A stretch of DNA of 64,000 bases. It comes from Streptomyces sp. NBC_00285 (GTDB taxonomy: Bacteria; Actinomycetota; Actinomycetes; Streptomycetales; Streptomycetaceae). Below the pieces are notes generated by a model. That model was not told where the DNA came from. It saw only the letters and a list, made by a program, of their open reading frames with translations, and did not search any database. The stretch is taken from contig NZ_CP108055.1 of NCBI RefSeq assembly GCF_036174265.1, forward strand, positions 9,176,001-9,240,000, read 5' to 3'. Below, in pieces: positions 20,202 through 29,719 of the stretch. A program made the translations under genes and the position numbers. The first letter of the stretch is position 1. Each line of letters opens with the position of its first letter.

Positions 20202-21734
20202 ATGACTGTCTCCAGACGCCTGTTCGTCACCGCCGCCACCGCACTCGCCGTGACCGGCGTCCCCACCCTTGCCGCGGCTGCCTCCGGCGACCGCTTCTAC
20301 CGCATCCCCGTCTCGGCGGACGACACCGAGGCCGACCTCGTCCGCAAGGCCTCCCAAGTCCGGCCCACCGCACGGCAGATCGCCTGGCAGGGCCTGGAAC
20401 GCACCGCCTTCCTGCACTTCGGCGTGAACACCTTCACCGGTCTGGAGTGGGGCACCGGCGACGAGGACCCGGACGTCTTCCAGCCGACCGGCCTCGACAC
20501 TGACCAGTGGGCGGCGGCCCTGAAGGACGGCGGCTTCAAGCTCGCCATCCTCACCGTCAAGCACCACGACGGCTTCGTCCTCTACCCCTCCCGCTACACC
20601 GACCACACGGTGGCGTCCAGCAGTTGGCGGGAGGGCCGGGGGGACGTACTGCGTTCGTTCGCCGACTCGATGCGCCGGTACGGCCTCAAGGTCGGCGTCT
20701 ACCTCTCGCCCGCCGACGAGAACCAGTTCCTGCACGGTGTGTACGCCAACGGCAGTGCCCGCTCCCCGCGCACGATCCCGACCCTCACGGCGGACGACGA
20801 CCGGGCGCCGGACCGCTTCCACACCCTCGCCGCCACCGACTACGGCGCCCACATGCTCAACACCCTGTACGAGGTGCTCACCGAGTACGGGCCCGTCGAC
20901 GAGGTGTGGTTCGACGGCGCCCAGGGGCACATCCCACCCGACAAGGTGGAGAGTTACGACTGGGACAGCTGGTACACCCTGGTGCGAACCCTCGCCCCGG
21001 ACGCGGCGATCGCCGTCACCGGCCCCGACCTGCGCTGGGTCGGCAACGAGAGCGGCCTCGCACGCGAGGACGAGTGGAGCGTCATCCCGGTCAAGGAGAA
21101 CCAGTACGGCCGCACCGACTGGGCCCTGTCCTACGACACCCCCGACGAGGGCGGCCGTGCCGCGCTGGTGAAGGCGCAGCCGGCGACGGACTACCTGCAG
21201 TGGTGGCCCGCCGAGTGCGACGTCTCCATCCGCGACGGCTGGTTCTACCACGCCGACCAACAGCCCAAGTCCGTGGACTACTTGACGGAGATCTTCTTCG
21301 GCTCGGTGGGACGCAACGCCGTCCTGCTCCTCAATGTCCCGCCGGACACCGACGGCCTGCTGCACAGCACCGACGTCGTGCGGCTGCGCGAGTTCCGTGA
21401 GCGGATCGAGCGCGAGCTGCCCCGCGATCTGGCAGAGGGAGCCCGCAGGACCGCGGCACCGGACCGCGTCACGGTGGATCTGGGCCACGAGCTGGAGGTG
21501 GACCGTGTCCGCCTCGCGGAGGACATCCACCACGGCCAGCAGGTGGAGAACTTCGTCGTCGAGGCGTTCCGTGACGGCGCCTGGACGCAGGTCACGGCGG
21601 CCGGAACCATCGGCGCGAGCCGCATCCTGCTCCTGCCGGCTCCGGTGCGCGCCCGCCGGTGGCGACTGCGGGTGACACAGGCCCGAAGTGCCGTGCACAT
21701 CAAGGAGTTCGGGCTGTACCGGTCCCGGGTCTGA
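20202..21734 (+). CDS. Secreted alpha-L-fucosidase (GH29), Tat-type signal
   Basis: 510 residues. The N-terminus MTVSRRLFVTAATALAVTG has a twin-arginine motif (SRRLF), so export folded by Tat is likely. The GH29 features are the early FLHFGVNTFTGLEWG, LTVKHHDGFVLYPSRYTDH, and the nucleophile Asp in VDEVWFDGAQG. The C-terminal 130 residues fit an F5/8-type carbohydrate-binding fold (FVVEAFRDGAWTQV). It releases L-fucose, the probable substrate of the operon at 22.7-30.6 kb. The GAGGAG ribosome site overlaps the GH20 stop codon, implying translational coupling. Confidence 0.9.
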   Translation: MTVSRRLFVTAATALAVTGVPTLAAAASGDRFYRIPVSADDTEADLVRKASQVRPTARQIAWQGLERTAFLHFGVNTFTGLEWGTGDEDPDVFQPTGLDTDQWAAALKDGGFKLAILTVKHHDGFVLYPSRYTDHTVASSSWREGRGDVLRSFADSMRRYGLKVGVYLSPADENQFLHGVYANGSARSPRTIPTLTADDDRAPDRFHTLAATDYGAHMLNTLYEVLTEYGPVDEVWFDGAQGHIPPDKVESYDWDSWYTLVRTLAPDAAIAVTGPDLRWVGNESGLAREDEWSVIPVKENQYGRTDWALSYDTPDEGGRAALVKAQPATDYLQWWPAECDVSIRDGWFYHADQQPKSVDYLTEIFFGSVGRNAVLLLNVPPDTDGLLHSTDVVRLREFRERIERELPRDLAEGARRTAAPDRVTVDLGHELEVDRVRLAEDIHHGQQVENFVVEAFRDGAWTQVTAAGTIGASRILLLPAPVRARRWRLRVTQARSAVHIKEFGLYRSRV

Positions 21735-21744
21735 GCGAGCGGGC

Positions 21745-21773
21745 GGTCACCGGGTGTCGGCGACCCGGTGACC
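21745..21773. terminator. Bidirectional hairpin terminator
   Basis: A perfect 11-bp stem GGTCACCGGGT / ACCCGGTGACC with a 7-nt loop between the converging fucosidase and GntR genes. Confidence 0.75.
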
Positions 21774-21802
21774 ACTGCGTCCCGCCTCGGCCTCCCCGTC
21801 GT

Positions 21803-22504
21803 TCAGGTCCCCAGCTGCGCCCGCAGCCACTCCTCCACCTCGCCCACGTGCGCGGCGGCCGCCGCCCGGGCCGCCTCCGGGTCGTGGGCGACCAGGGCGC
21901 GGTGGATCGCGGCGTGCTCGCGCCGGGTCCGCTCGAAGGCGCCCTCCTCCTGGTAGCCCCGCCACACCCGGGCGCGGAACGTCCGGGACGACAGCCCCTC
22001 CAGGATCGCCGCCATCGTGTCGTTCCCGGCCGCCCCGGCGATCTCGCGGTGGAAGGCCAGGTCGTGGGCGAGGATCACCTCGGGGTCGTCGGTGGCGTTC
22101 ATCGCCGTGAGGTGCTTCTCGACCTCTGCAAGCTGGGCGGTCGTGATCCGGGCGGCGGCCAGCGCGGTCGCCGTGGACTCGAGGATGCGGCGCACCTCCA
22201 GCAGCTCCACCAGCTGCGGGCCCCGGGACAGATCGGCGACCACCCCGAAGGTCTCCAGCAGGTCGCCGGCCTCCAGCTGGGTGACGTAGATGCCCGAGCC
22301 GTGCCGTGCCTCCAGCACTCCGAGGACGGTGAGCGCCCGGATCGCCTCCCGCATCGAGCTGCGGGAGATGCCCAGCTGTACTGCCAGATCGCGTTCCGTC
22401 GGCAACCGCTGGCCCGGCTCCAGCCGGCCCCCGCCGATCATCGCCTTGATCTGCTCGATGGCGCGCTGCGTCACAGTGCCCTTCTGCGGGGCTGTCTGGT
22501 CCAC
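21803..22504 (-). CDS. FadR-subfamily GntR transcriptional regulator, likely L-fucose operon regulator
   Basis: 233 residues. The N-terminal winged helix includes RLPTERDLAVQLGISRSSMR and GVLEARHGSGIYV (wing). The C-terminal FCD domain has the metal/effector residues in DLAFHREIAGAAGN and HAAIHRALVAHD. GTG 22504 is preferred because TGGAGG lies 6 nt upstream; two upstream ATGs lack such a site. It is divergent from the sugar ABC operon. Two TGGTCtGA-type sites between them make it the probable repressor, with L-fucose or a catabolic intermediate as inducer (inference). Confidence 0.88.
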   Translation of the reverse strand: MDQTAPQKGTVTQRAIEQIKAMIGGGRLEPGQRLPTERDLAVQLGISRSSMREAIRALTVLGVLEARHGSGIYVTQLEAGDLLETFGVVADLSRGPQLVELLEVRRILESTATALAAARITTAQLAEVEKHLTAMNATDDPEVILAHDLAFHREIAGAAGNDTMAAILEGLSSRTFRARVWRGYQEEGAFERTRREHAAIHRALVAHDPEAARAAAAAHVGEVEEWLRAQLGT

Positions 22505-22549
22505 GCCGTTCCTCCACATCACCGGGTGCGCCGCAGTCTAACCGTCGAT

Positions 22550-22623
22550 GTGGTCAGACCACTATGGCTGAAACTCGGGAAAATATGCCGTCGAAGGGTA
22601 TTGCGGGGGGTGAGTGGTCTGAT
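22550..22623. promoter_or_regulatory. Two GntR-type operator sites in the divergent promoter region
   Basis: GTGGTCAGACCAC (22550-22562) is an inverted repeat around a central A; TGGTCTGAT (22615-22623) repeats its half in the same arrangement 65 bp downstream. TGGTnnnACCA is the consensus type of FadR-family regulators. The sites flank the region where both promoters should lie. Confidence 0.6.
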
Positions 22624-22694
22624 AAGTATGCGGTCATTGCTCGAACTCGCTCATGCTCGATGACGTTCGTACACGCTCGATGAGGAGCCACAGG

Positions 22695-23768
22695 ATGCCC
22701 GTCAGGACAGTGGGGAAGCGGAACAGATTTCGGATGGTCGGCGCGGTGGCCGTGGCCGCGAGCGCCTCGCTCGTGCTCGCCGCGTGCGGCAGCACCAAGG
22801 ACACCGCCGGCACCAGCAGTGGGAGCGGCGACGGAACCGGCAAGGTGGGCGTGGTCCTGCCGCTGCTGACCTCGCCGTTCTGGCAGTCGTACAACGACTA
22901 CGTGCCCAAGATGGCGAAGTCGCAGGGGGTGGACGCGCTGAAGACGGTCAACTCCAACAGCGACCCCTCCCAGCAGATCACCGACATCAACAACGAGCTC
23001 AACCAGGGCGTCAAGGGCCTGGTGGTCGCCCCGCTGGACAGCGCCGCCATCGAGGCCGGACTCGACCAGGCCGAACGCAAGGGCGTCCCGGTCGTCGCCG
23101 TCGACGTGGCCCCCGACAAGGGCAAGGTCGCCATGGTCGTACGGGCGAACAACGTGTCGTACGGCGAGAAGGCCTGCCAGTACCTCGGCGAGCAGATCCC
23201 GTCCGGCAAGGTCGTGCAGATCATGGGCGACCTGGCCTCAGTCAACGGACGCGACCGCTCCGAGGCCTTCCGGGCCTGCGTGAAGAAGAACTTCCCGAAG
23301 CTGAAGGTCCTGGAGATCCCCGCCAAGTGGGAGTCCGACACGGCCGCCTCGCAGCTGGGCACCCTCCTGAACGCCAACCCCGACATCAAGGGCATCTACA
23401 TGCAGGCCGGCGGCGTCTATCTCGCGCCGACCCTGCAGACCCTCAAGTCCAAGGGGATGCTGAAGAAGGCCGGGCAGGCGGGCCACATCACGATCGTCTC
23501 CAACGACGGCATCTCGCAGGAGTTCGACGCCATCCGCAAGGGCGAGATCGACGCCACCGTCTCCCAGCCGGCCGACCTGTACGCCAAGTACGGCATGTAC
23601 TACATCAAGGCGGCGATGCAGGGGAAGACCTTCAAGCCCGGGCCGACCGACCACGACTCCACGATCGTCAAGCTGTCCAGCGGCATCCTGGAGGACCAAC
23701 TGCCCGCGCCCCTGGTCACCAAGGACAACGTCGACGACCCCAAGCTGTGGGGCAACACCGCCAAATGA
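22695..23768 (+). CDS. Sugar ABC transporter substrate-binding lipoprotein
   Basis: 357 residues with a lipoprotein signal ending SLVLAACGS (lipobox LAAC). The mature part is a type-1 periplasmic-binding-protein fold like ribose/rhizopine binders: VGVVLPLLTSPFWQSYNDYV, NELNQGVKGLVVAPLDSAAI, and VSNDGISQEFDAIRKGEIDA. It captures the sugar (L-fucose is inferred from the downstream genes). ATG 22695 has AGGAG 7 nt upstream. Its stop overlaps the ATPase start (ATGA). Confidence 0.9.
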   Translation: MPVRTVGKRNRFRMVGAVAVAASASLVLAACGSTKDTAGTSSGSGDGTGKVGVVLPLLTSPFWQSYNDYVPKMAKSQGVDALKTVNSNSDPSQQITDINNELNQGVKGLVVAPLDSAAIEAGLDQAERKGVPVVAVDVAPDKGKVAMVVRANNVSYGEKACQYLGEQIPSGKVVQIMGDLASVNGRDRSEAFRACVKKNFPKLKVLEIPAKWESDTAASQLGTLLNANPDIKGIYMQAGGVYLAPTLQTLKSKGMLKKAGQAGHITIVSNDGISQEFDAIRKGEIDATVSQPADLYAKYGMYYIKAAMQGKTFKPGPTDHDSTIVKLSSGILEDQLPAPLVTKDNVDDPKLWGNTAK

Positions 23769-25255
23769 GCACCCCACTGGTTGAAGCCCAGGGCATCGTC
23801 AAGCGGTACGGCCCCACGACCGCCCTCGCCGACGGCCGCCTCACCGTCCTGCCCGGCGAGTCCCACGCTCTCGTCGGCCGCAACGGCGCGGGCAAGTCCA
23901 CCCTCGTCACCGTCCTCACCGGTCTGCAGGCACCCGACGAGGGCACCGTCCGCTTCGACGGTGAGGCCGCACCCCCGCTCACGGACCGGGACGCCTGGCG
24001 CGGCAAGGTCGCCTGCGTCTACCAGAAACCCACCGTCGTACCCGAGTTGACCGTTGCGGAGAACCTCTTCATCAACCGGCAGCCGCTGCGGCGGGGGTTC
24101 ATCAGCTGGCGCAGGCTGCAGAAGGAGGCCGCCGAGCTCCTCGACACCTGGGACGTCCGCGTCGACCCTCAGGCGCGTACCGCCGAGCTCAAGGTCGAGG
24201 ACCGCCAAATGGTGGAGATCGCACGGGCGTTGAGCTTCGGCGCCCGCTTCATCGTCCTCGACGAACCGACCGCGCAGCTGGACAAGCGGGAGATCGAGCG
24301 CCTCTTCAGCCGGATGCGCGCGCTCCAGGACTCCGGGGTCACCTTCCTGTTCATCTCGCACCACCTCCAGGAGGTGTACGAGGTGTGCCAGACGGTGACG
24401 GTCCTCAGGGACGCACGCTGGATCACCACGGCGCCGGTGGCCGACATGCCCCGGGCCGCCCTGGTCGAGGCCATGGCCGGCGAGACCGTCGCCGAACAGG
24501 CCGTGGACATCAGGGAGGTCGAGGAGGGCGCTCCCGTTCTGCTCGACGCCCGCGGCCTCACCTCGGGCGCCTACGAGGACGTCGACCTCACCGTCCGCCG
24601 CGGCGAGGTCGTCGGCCTCGCCGGCATCAGCGGCAGCGGCAAGATCGAGCTCGCCGAGTCGTTCACGGGACTGCACACCCCGACAGGCGGAACGGCCCGA
24701 CTCGACGGCAGGCCCATGCCGTTCGGCGATGTCCAGGCCTCCTTGAAGGCCGGCGTCGGCTTCGTGCCGCGTGACCGGCACGCCCAGGGCCTGGTCTTCG
24801 GCATGACCATCGGCGACAACGCCACCCTCAGCGTCCTGGACCGCCTCGGCCGCTACGGCTTCGTCGGCACCGAGCGCAAGCGCGGCTTCGCCACCGAGCT
24901 GATCGACCGCCTCGACATCCACACCGAGGGCCCCGACCAGCCCGTCTCCGACCTCTCCGGCGGCAACGCGCAGAAGGTCGTCATGGCCCGCGCCCTCGCC
25001 TCCGACCCCCAGCTGCTCGTCCTCGTCAACCCCACCGCGGGCGTCGACGTGAAATCCAAGGAATCCCTGCTCTCCCGCGTGGACAGCGCCCGCGAGGACG
25101 GCACCGCGGTCCTGGTCGTCTCCGACGAACTCGACGACCTGCGCCGCTGCGACCGCGTCCTCGTTCTCTTCCACGGCCGTGTGGTCGCCGAGCACCCGGC
25201 CGGCTGGCGCGACCACGAGCTGATCGCCTCCATCGAAGGAGTGGACCATGGCTGA
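23765..25255 (+). CDS. Sugar ABC transporter ATP-binding protein, two nucleotide-binding domains
   Basis: 496 residues, a fused double ATPase of the RbsA/XylG/MglA type. The first domain has Walker A GRNGAGKST (residues 38-46), Walker B FIVLDEPTAQL, and a divergent signature LKVEDRQMVEIARAL. The second has an altered Walker A GISGSGKIEL, where Ile replaces the Ser/Thr after Lys, a normal LSGGNAQKV signature, and Walker B LLVLVNPTAGVDV in which Asp-Glu is Val-Asn. The second site should bind but hardly hydrolyse ATP, as in other asymmetric members. It overlaps the binding protein by 4 bp and the permease by 8 bp. Confidence 0.9.
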   Translation: MSTPLVEAQGIVKRYGPTTALADGRLTVLPGESHALVGRNGAGKSTLVTVLTGLQAPDEGTVRFDGEAAPPLTDRDAWRGKVACVYQKPTVVPELTVAENLFINRQPLRRGFISWRRLQKEAAELLDTWDVRVDPQARTAELKVEDRQMVEIARALSFGARFIVLDEPTAQLDKREIERLFSRMRALQDSGVTFLFISHHLQEVYEVCQTVTVLRDARWITTAPVADMPRAALVEAMAGETVAEQAVDIREVEEGAPVLLDARGLTSGAYEDVDLTVRRGEVVGLAGISGSGKIELAESFTGLHTPTGGTARLDGRPMPFGDVQASLKAGVGFVPRDRHAQGLVFGMTIGDNATLSVLDRLGRYGFVGTERKRGFATELIDRLDIHTEGPDQPVSDLSGGNAQKVVMARALASDPQLLVLVNPTAGVDVKSKESLLSRVDSAREDGTAVLVVSDELDDLRRCDRVLVLFHGRVVAEHPAGWRDHELIASIEGVDHG

Positions 25256-26276
25256 CACCAAGACGGCCCGGCCGCCTGCGTCCGCCCGGGCCCTGGCCCC
25301 CCGCTCGGCCCGGACGGTCGTCCTGCGCCGAGCCCGTGAACTCGCTCTCGTACCCGCCCTGTTGCTGCTCATGGTGCTCGGTGCGTTCGTCAACGACTCG
25401 TTCCTCACCGAGCGCAACCTGATCTCCATCCTCGGCGCCTCGGCCGCCCTGGCGATGGTGGTGCTGGCCGAGTCGCTCGTCCTGATCACCGGCAAGTTCG
25501 ACCTCTCGCTCGAATCGGTCGTCGGTATCGCACCCGCCGTGGGGGCACTCCTCGTCCTGCCCGCGGCCCAGTCGGGCTGGGGCACCGAACTGCCCGCAGG
25601 ACTCGCCCTGTTGGCGATCGTCGTCGTCGGCGCGGTGGTCGGCGCCTTCAACGGCATCCTGGTCGTCAAGCTCAAGCTCAACGCGTTCATCGTCACACTC
25701 GCGATGCTGATCGTGCTGCGCGGACTGCTCGTCGGCGCGACCAAGGGCAAGACCCTCTTCGGCATGCCGGACAGCTTCTACTCGCTGGCCACGACCACGT
25801 TCCTGAACATCCCGATGTCCGTGTGGTTCGCCGCGGTCGCCTTCGCCGTCGCGGGCTTCGTGCTGAAGTACCACCGCATCGGCCGCTCCCTGTACGCCAT
25901 CGGCGGCAACGCCGACGCGGCCCGTGCCGCCGGTATCCGCGTCGAGCGCGTGATGCTCGGGGTGTTCGTCGTCGCCGGTGCCCTCGCCTCGATCGGCGGC
26001 ATCATGCAGACCGGCTACGTCGGCGCCATCAGCGCCAACCAGGGCCAGAACATGATCTTCACCGTGTTCGCGGCCGCGGTGATCGGCGGCATCAGCCTCG
26101 ACGGCGGCAAGGGCACCATGTTCGGTGCCCTGACCGGCGTACTCCTGCTGGGAGTCGTACAGAACCTGCTGACCCTCGCCCAGGTGCCGTCCTTCTGGAT
26201 CCAGGCCATCTACGGCGGAATCATCCTGGTCGCTCTCATGATCGCCCGTGTGACGACGGGGCGGGCGCAGGACTGA
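25248..26276 (+). CDS. Sugar ABC transporter permease (RbsC-like)
   Basis: 342 residues, BPD_transp_2 family, with eight to ten hydrophobic helices and the family loops [20 protein letters not shown] and [20 protein letters not shown], a conserved coupling segment. A 40-residue Ala/Arg-rich cytoplasmic N-terminus precedes the first helix. It forms the channel with the preceding ATPase. The stop codon lies in the loop of a strong hairpin (26255-26292). Confidence 0.9.
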   Translation: MADTKTARPPASARALAPRSARTVVLRRARELALVPALLLLMVLGAFVNDSFLTERNLISILGASAALAMVVLAESLVLITGKFDLSLESVVGIAPAVGALLVLPAAQSGWGTELPAGLALLAIVVVGAVVGAFNGILVVKLKLNAFIVTLAMLIVLRGLLVGATKGKTLFGMPDSFYSLATTTFLNIPMSVWFAAVAFAVAGFVLKYHRIGRSLYAIGGNADAARAAGIRVERVMLGVFVVAGALASIGGIMQTGYVGAISANQGQNMIFTVFAAAVIGGISLDGGKGTMFGALTGVLLLGVVQNLLTLAQVPSFWIQAIYGGIILVALMIARVTTGRAQD

Positions 26277-26292
26277 GTCCGCCCGCCCCGTC
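26255..26292 (+). terminator. Strong hairpin between transport and catabolic genes of the operon
   Basis: A perfect 13-bp stem GACGGGGCGGGCG / CGCCCGCCCCGTC with a 12-nt loop carrying the permease TGA; the loop itself includes the palindrome GGACTGAGTCC. It ends 19 bp before the next start, inside an otherwise unbroken operon, so it probably lowers or separates downstream expression. Confidence 0.65.
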
Positions 26293-26311
26293 ACCTACCG
26301 AAAGGTCTTCC

Positions 26312-27661
26312 GTGTCCTCGACCCCCGCCCGCATCACTGCGGTAGACACCTACGACATCCGCTTCCCCACCTCGCGCGAGCTCGACGGCTCCGACGCGAT
26401 GAACCCGGACCCCGACTACTCGGCGGCCTACGTGGTGCTGCGCACCGACGCGGCCGACGGGCACGAGGGGCATGGATTCACCTTCACCATCGGGCGGGGC
26501 AACGAGGTTCAGGTCGCCGCGATCGAGGCGCTGCGCGGGCACGTGGTGGGACGGTCCGTCGACGAACTGTGCGCGGACCCGGGGACGTTGAACCGCGACC
26601 TGATCGGCGACAGCCAACTGCGCTGGCTCGGCCCCGAGAAGGGCGTGATGCACATGGCGATCGGCGCCGTCGTCAACGCCGCGTGGGACCTGGCCGCCAA
26701 GCGTGCCGACAAGCCGCTGTGGCAGTTCCTGGCCGACGCCGAGCCCGAGTGGCTGGTGCGCCAGGTCGATTTCCGGTACCTCACGGACGCGCTCACTCCC
26801 GAGGAGGCGCTGGAGATCCTGCGCCGCGGGCGGGAGGGCGCCCAGGACCGCAAGGTTCTCGTGTCGGAACGCGGCTACCCCGCCTACACCACCTCCGCGG
26901 GCTGGCTCGGCTACGACGACGCCAAGCTCACCCGGCTCGCCGCCGAAGCCGTCGCCGACGGCTTCCGGCAGATCAAGCTGAAGGTCGGCGCGGACCTGGA
27001 GGACGACATACGGCGCTGCCGTGTCGCCCGCCGGGTCGTCGGCCCGGACATCCGCATGGCGATCGACGCGAACCAGCGCTGGGACGTCGACGAGGCGATC
27101 CGCTGGACCAAGGCACTCGCCGAGTTCGACCCGTACTGGATCGAGGAGCCCACCAGCCCCGACGACATCCTCGGCCACGCCACGATCCGCCGGGCGGTGG
27201 CCCCGGTCAAGGTCGCCACCGGCGAGCACGTCCAGAACCGGGTCGTCTTCAAACAACTCCTGCAGGCCGGCTCCCTCGACGTGGTCCAGATCGACGCGGC
27301 CCGGGTCGGCGGCGTCAACGAGAACCTCGCCATCCTCCTGCTCGCGGCCAAGTTCGGTGTGCCGGTCTGCCCGCACGCGGGCGGGGTCGGCCTGTGCGAA
27401 CTCGTCCAGCACCTCTCGATGTTCGACTACGTGGCGGTCACCGGAACCACCGAGGACCGGGTCATCGAGTACGTCGACCATCTGCACGACCACTTCCTCG
27501 ACCCCGTGGTGATCAGGGACGGCCACTACACGGCACCCACCGCGCCGGGCTTCTCCGCCGCCATGCGCCCTGAGTCCATCGCCCGGTACACGTTCCCCGG
27601 CGGCGCCTTCTGGGCAGAAGACCTCGCCGATGACACACAGAAGAAGGGGCAGGCCGCATGA
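26312..27661 (+). CDS. L-fuconate dehydratase (enolase superfamily)
   Basis: 449 residues. Dehydrates L-fuconate to 2-keto-3-deoxy-L-fuconate. The mandelate racemase/enolase barrel shows the K-x-K pair in [11 protein letters not shown], the metal-binding Asp of AIDANQRW, Glu of [10 protein letters not shown] and Glu of ATGEHVQNR, and the general acid/base His in CPHAGGVGL. The early [20 protein letters not shown] is characteristic of L-fuconate dehydratases, which separates it from rhamnonate or galactonate dehydratases. GTG 26312 has GAAAGG upstream. The next gene overlaps by 4 bp. Confidence 0.9.
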   Translation: MSSTPARITAVDTYDIRFPTSRELDGSDAMNPDPDYSAAYVVLRTDAADGHEGHGFTFTIGRGNEVQVAAIEALRGHVVGRSVDELCADPGTLNRDLIGDSQLRWLGPEKGVMHMAIGAVVNAAWDLAAKRADKPLWQFLADAEPEWLVRQVDFRYLTDALTPEEALEILRRGREGAQDRKVLVSERGYPAYTTSAGWLGYDDAKLTRLAAEAVADGFRQIKLKVGADLEDDIRRCRVARRVVGPDIRMAIDANQRWDVDEAIRWTKALAEFDPYWIEEPTSPDDILGHATIRRAVAPVKVATGEHVQNRVVFKQLLQAGSLDVVQIDAARVGGVNENLAILLLAAKFGVPVCPHAGGVGLCELVQHLSMFDYVAVTGTTEDRVIEYVDHLHDHFLDPVVIRDGHYTAPTAPGFSAAMRPESIARYTFPGGAFWAEDLADDTQKKGQAA

Positions 27662-28413
27662 GCGACTTCGAGGGTCTCAAGGCGCTGGTGACCGGCGGGG
27701 CCTCCGGCATCGGCCGGGCCACCGCGGAACTCCTCGCCGCACGCGGCGCCCAGGTCGCCGTCCTCGACCTGGACCCGTCCTCCGTCGAGAAGCCGCTGCT
27801 CGCCTACCGCGCAGACGTCACCGACGACGCCTCCGTCCGCGAGGCCGTGGCCGCCGCCGTGGCCGACCTCGGCGGACTCGACGTCGTCGTCAACAACGCG
27901 GGCATCGGCGCCCAGGGCACCGTGGCGGACAACGACGACGAGGAATGGCACCGGGTCCTGGACGTCAACGTCGTCGGCATGGTCCGGGTGGCCCGCGCCG
28001 CCCTGCCCCACCTGCGAGAGTCCGCGCACGCGGCGATCGTGAACACCTCCTCCATCGCGGCGACCGCGGGCCTCCCGCAGCGAGCGCTGTACAGCGCGAC
28101 GAAGGGAGCGGTGCACTCCCTGACCCTCGCCATGGCCGCCGACCACGTCCGCGAGGGTATCCGTGTGAACTGCGTCAACCCCGGTACGGCGGACACCCCG
28201 TGGATCGGCCGTCTGCTCGCCAAGGCCGCCGACCCGGCTGCCGAACGCGCCGCACTGGAGGCCCGCCAGCCCGCAGGGCGGCTGGTGTCCGCGGACGAAG
28301 TCGCGGGCGCCATCGCCTACTTGGCGAGCCCGCTCTCGGGCGCCACCACCGGCACCTCCCTCGCCGTCGACGGCGGCATGCAGGGCCTGCGCCTGAGGCC
28401 GGTGGGCCAGTGA
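27658..28413 (+). CDS. SDR dehydrogenase, probable 2-keto-3-deoxy-L-fuconate dehydrogenase
   Basis: 251 residues with all SDR residues: [30 protein letters not shown] (Ser) and YSATKGAV (Tyr/Lys). VLDLDPSS after beta-2 places an Asp where NAD+ is preferred. Position between fuconate dehydratase and an aldo/keto reductase suggests it oxidises 2-keto-3-deoxy-L-fuconate to the 2,4-diketo form. A role as L-fucose dehydrogenase is an alternative, because some L-fucose dehydrogenases are also SDRs. It overlaps both neighbours by 4 bp. Confidence 0.85.
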   Translation: MSDFEGLKALVTGGASGIGRATAELLAARGAQVAVLDLDPSSVEKPLLAYRADVTDDASVREAVAAAVADLGGLDVVVNNAGIGAQGTVADNDDEEWHRVLDVNVVGMVRVARAALPHLRESAHAAIVNTSSIAATAGLPQRALYSATKGAVHSLTLAMAADHVREGIRVNCVNPGTADTPWIGRLLAKAADPAAERAALEARQPAGRLVSADEVAGAIAYLASPLSGATTGTSLAVDGGMQGLRLRPVGQ

Positions 28414-29408
28414 CCGCCGGGACAGCGACCGGTGGGCCGGAGAACACGCTCGGCAACAGTGGCGTCCGGGTCGGCGGCCTCGGGTTCGGTGCCGCCGCCA
28501 TCGGCAACCTCTTCACCGAGGTCAGCGACGAGCGGGCGCACGAGGCGGTGACCGCCGCATGGCAGCGAGGCATCCGTTACTTCGACACCGCCCCGCACTA
28601 CGGCCTCGGCCTGTCGGAACGGCGCCTCGGAGAGGCCCTTCGGGAGTGCCCTCGCGCCGAGTACACGATCTCCACGAAGGCGGGCCGTCGCCTGGAGCCG
28701 GCCGCGGGCGGCGGCGACGACCTCGCCAACTCCTTCGCGGTCCCCGCCACTCGGCGGCGCGTCTGGGACTTCTCCGCCGACGGCGTACGCCGCACCCTGG
28801 ACGCCTCCCTCGAACGGCTCGGCCTCGACCGCGTGGACGTCGTCTACCTCCACGACCCGGACGACCACGCCGAACAGGCCTTCCGTGAGGGCTATCCGGC
28901 CCTGGAGAAGCTCCGCTCGGAGGGCGTGGTCGGGGCGATCGGTGCCGGCATGAACCAGACGGCGATGCTCACCCGCTTCGTCCGCGAGACCGACGTCGAT
29001 GTGGTGCTGTGCGCCGGCCGCTACACCCTGCTGGACCAGAGCGCGCTCGCTGAACTGCTGCCCGCCGCCGTCGAGCGGGGCGTCTCGGTGGTCGTCGGCG
29101 GTGCCTTCAACTCGGGCCTGCTGGCGGATCCGAAGCCCGAGTCGACGTACAACTACGCGCAACCTCCAGGGGAGGTGCTGGACAAGGCCCTGCGCATGAA
29201 GGAGATCGCCGAACGACACGGCATCAGCCTGCGTGCCGCCGCCCTGGCGTTCTGCGCGGCCCACCCGGCCGTCGCGAGCGTCCTCGTCGGAGCCCGCTCG
29301 GCAGACGAGGTCCGGGACGCGGCGGACCAGTTCGAGACGCCCGTGCCCGCCGCGTTCTGGCAGGAGCTGCGGGACACCGGCCTGCTCACCACAGAGGTGC
29401 CGTCATGA
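28410..29408 (+). CDS. Aldo/keto reductase, probable L-fucose (aldose) dehydrogenase
   Basis: 332 residues with the AKR tetrad: Asp and Tyr in YFDTAPHYGLG, Lys in ISTKAGR, His in VVYLHDPDDH. The GFGAAAIGNLF start and RYTLLDQSAL region match the D-threo-aldose / L-fucose dehydrogenase group, which oxidises L-fucose to the lactone with NAD(P)+. The start is GTG 28410, overlapping the SDR stop (GTGA). The stop overlaps the mutarotase. Confidence 0.85.
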   Translation: MTAGTATGGPENTLGNSGVRVGGLGFGAAAIGNLFTEVSDERAHEAVTAAWQRGIRYFDTAPHYGLGLSERRLGEALRECPRAEYTISTKAGRRLEPAAGGGDDLANSFAVPATRRRVWDFSADGVRRTLDASLERLGLDRVDVVYLHDPDDHAEQAFREGYPALEKLRSEGVVGAIGAGMNQTAMLTRFVRETDVDVVLCAGRYTLLDQSALAELLPAAVERGVSVVVGGAFNSGLLADPKPESTYNYAQPPGEVLDKALRMKEIAERHGISLRAAALAFCAAHPAVASVLVGARSADEVRDAADQFETPVPAAFWQELRDTGLLTTEVPS

Positions 29409-29719
29409 GGGTCGCCCTGCACACCAAGGTCCGCGCGGACCGCATCGACGCGTACGACGCCGCCCACCGCGAGGTGCCCGTCGAACTCACCGACGCGATC
29501 CGCGCCGCCGGCGCCACCTCCTGGACGATCTGGCGCAGTGGCACCGACCTCTTCCACGTCCTGGAGTGCGAGGACTACGGCCGCCTCCTCGCCGAGCTGG
29601 AGAAGCTGCCGGTGAACGTCACCTGGCAGGCCCGCATGGCCGAACTCCTCGACGTCGTGCACGACTACTCCGGCGAGGGCTCCGACGCCGGTCTGCCCGT
29701 CGTGTGGGAGCTGCCGTGA
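29405..29719 (+). CDS. L-rhamnose/L-fucose mutarotase (RhaM family)
   Basis: 104 residues, dimeric alpha-beta barrel family of 6-deoxyhexose mutarotases. Key segments are ALHTKVRADRIDAYDAAHRE, the SWTIWRSGTDLFHVLECED strand region and NVTWQARMAELLD. It speeds the change between alpha and beta anomers of the imported sugar, here most likely L-fucose. Start and stop codons both overlap neighbours by 4 bp. Confidence 0.9.
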   Translation: MRVALHTKVRADRIDAYDAAHREVPVELTDAIRAAGATSWTIWRSGTDLFHVLECEDYGRLLAELEKLPVNVTWQARMAELLDVVHDYSGEGSDAGLPVVWELP

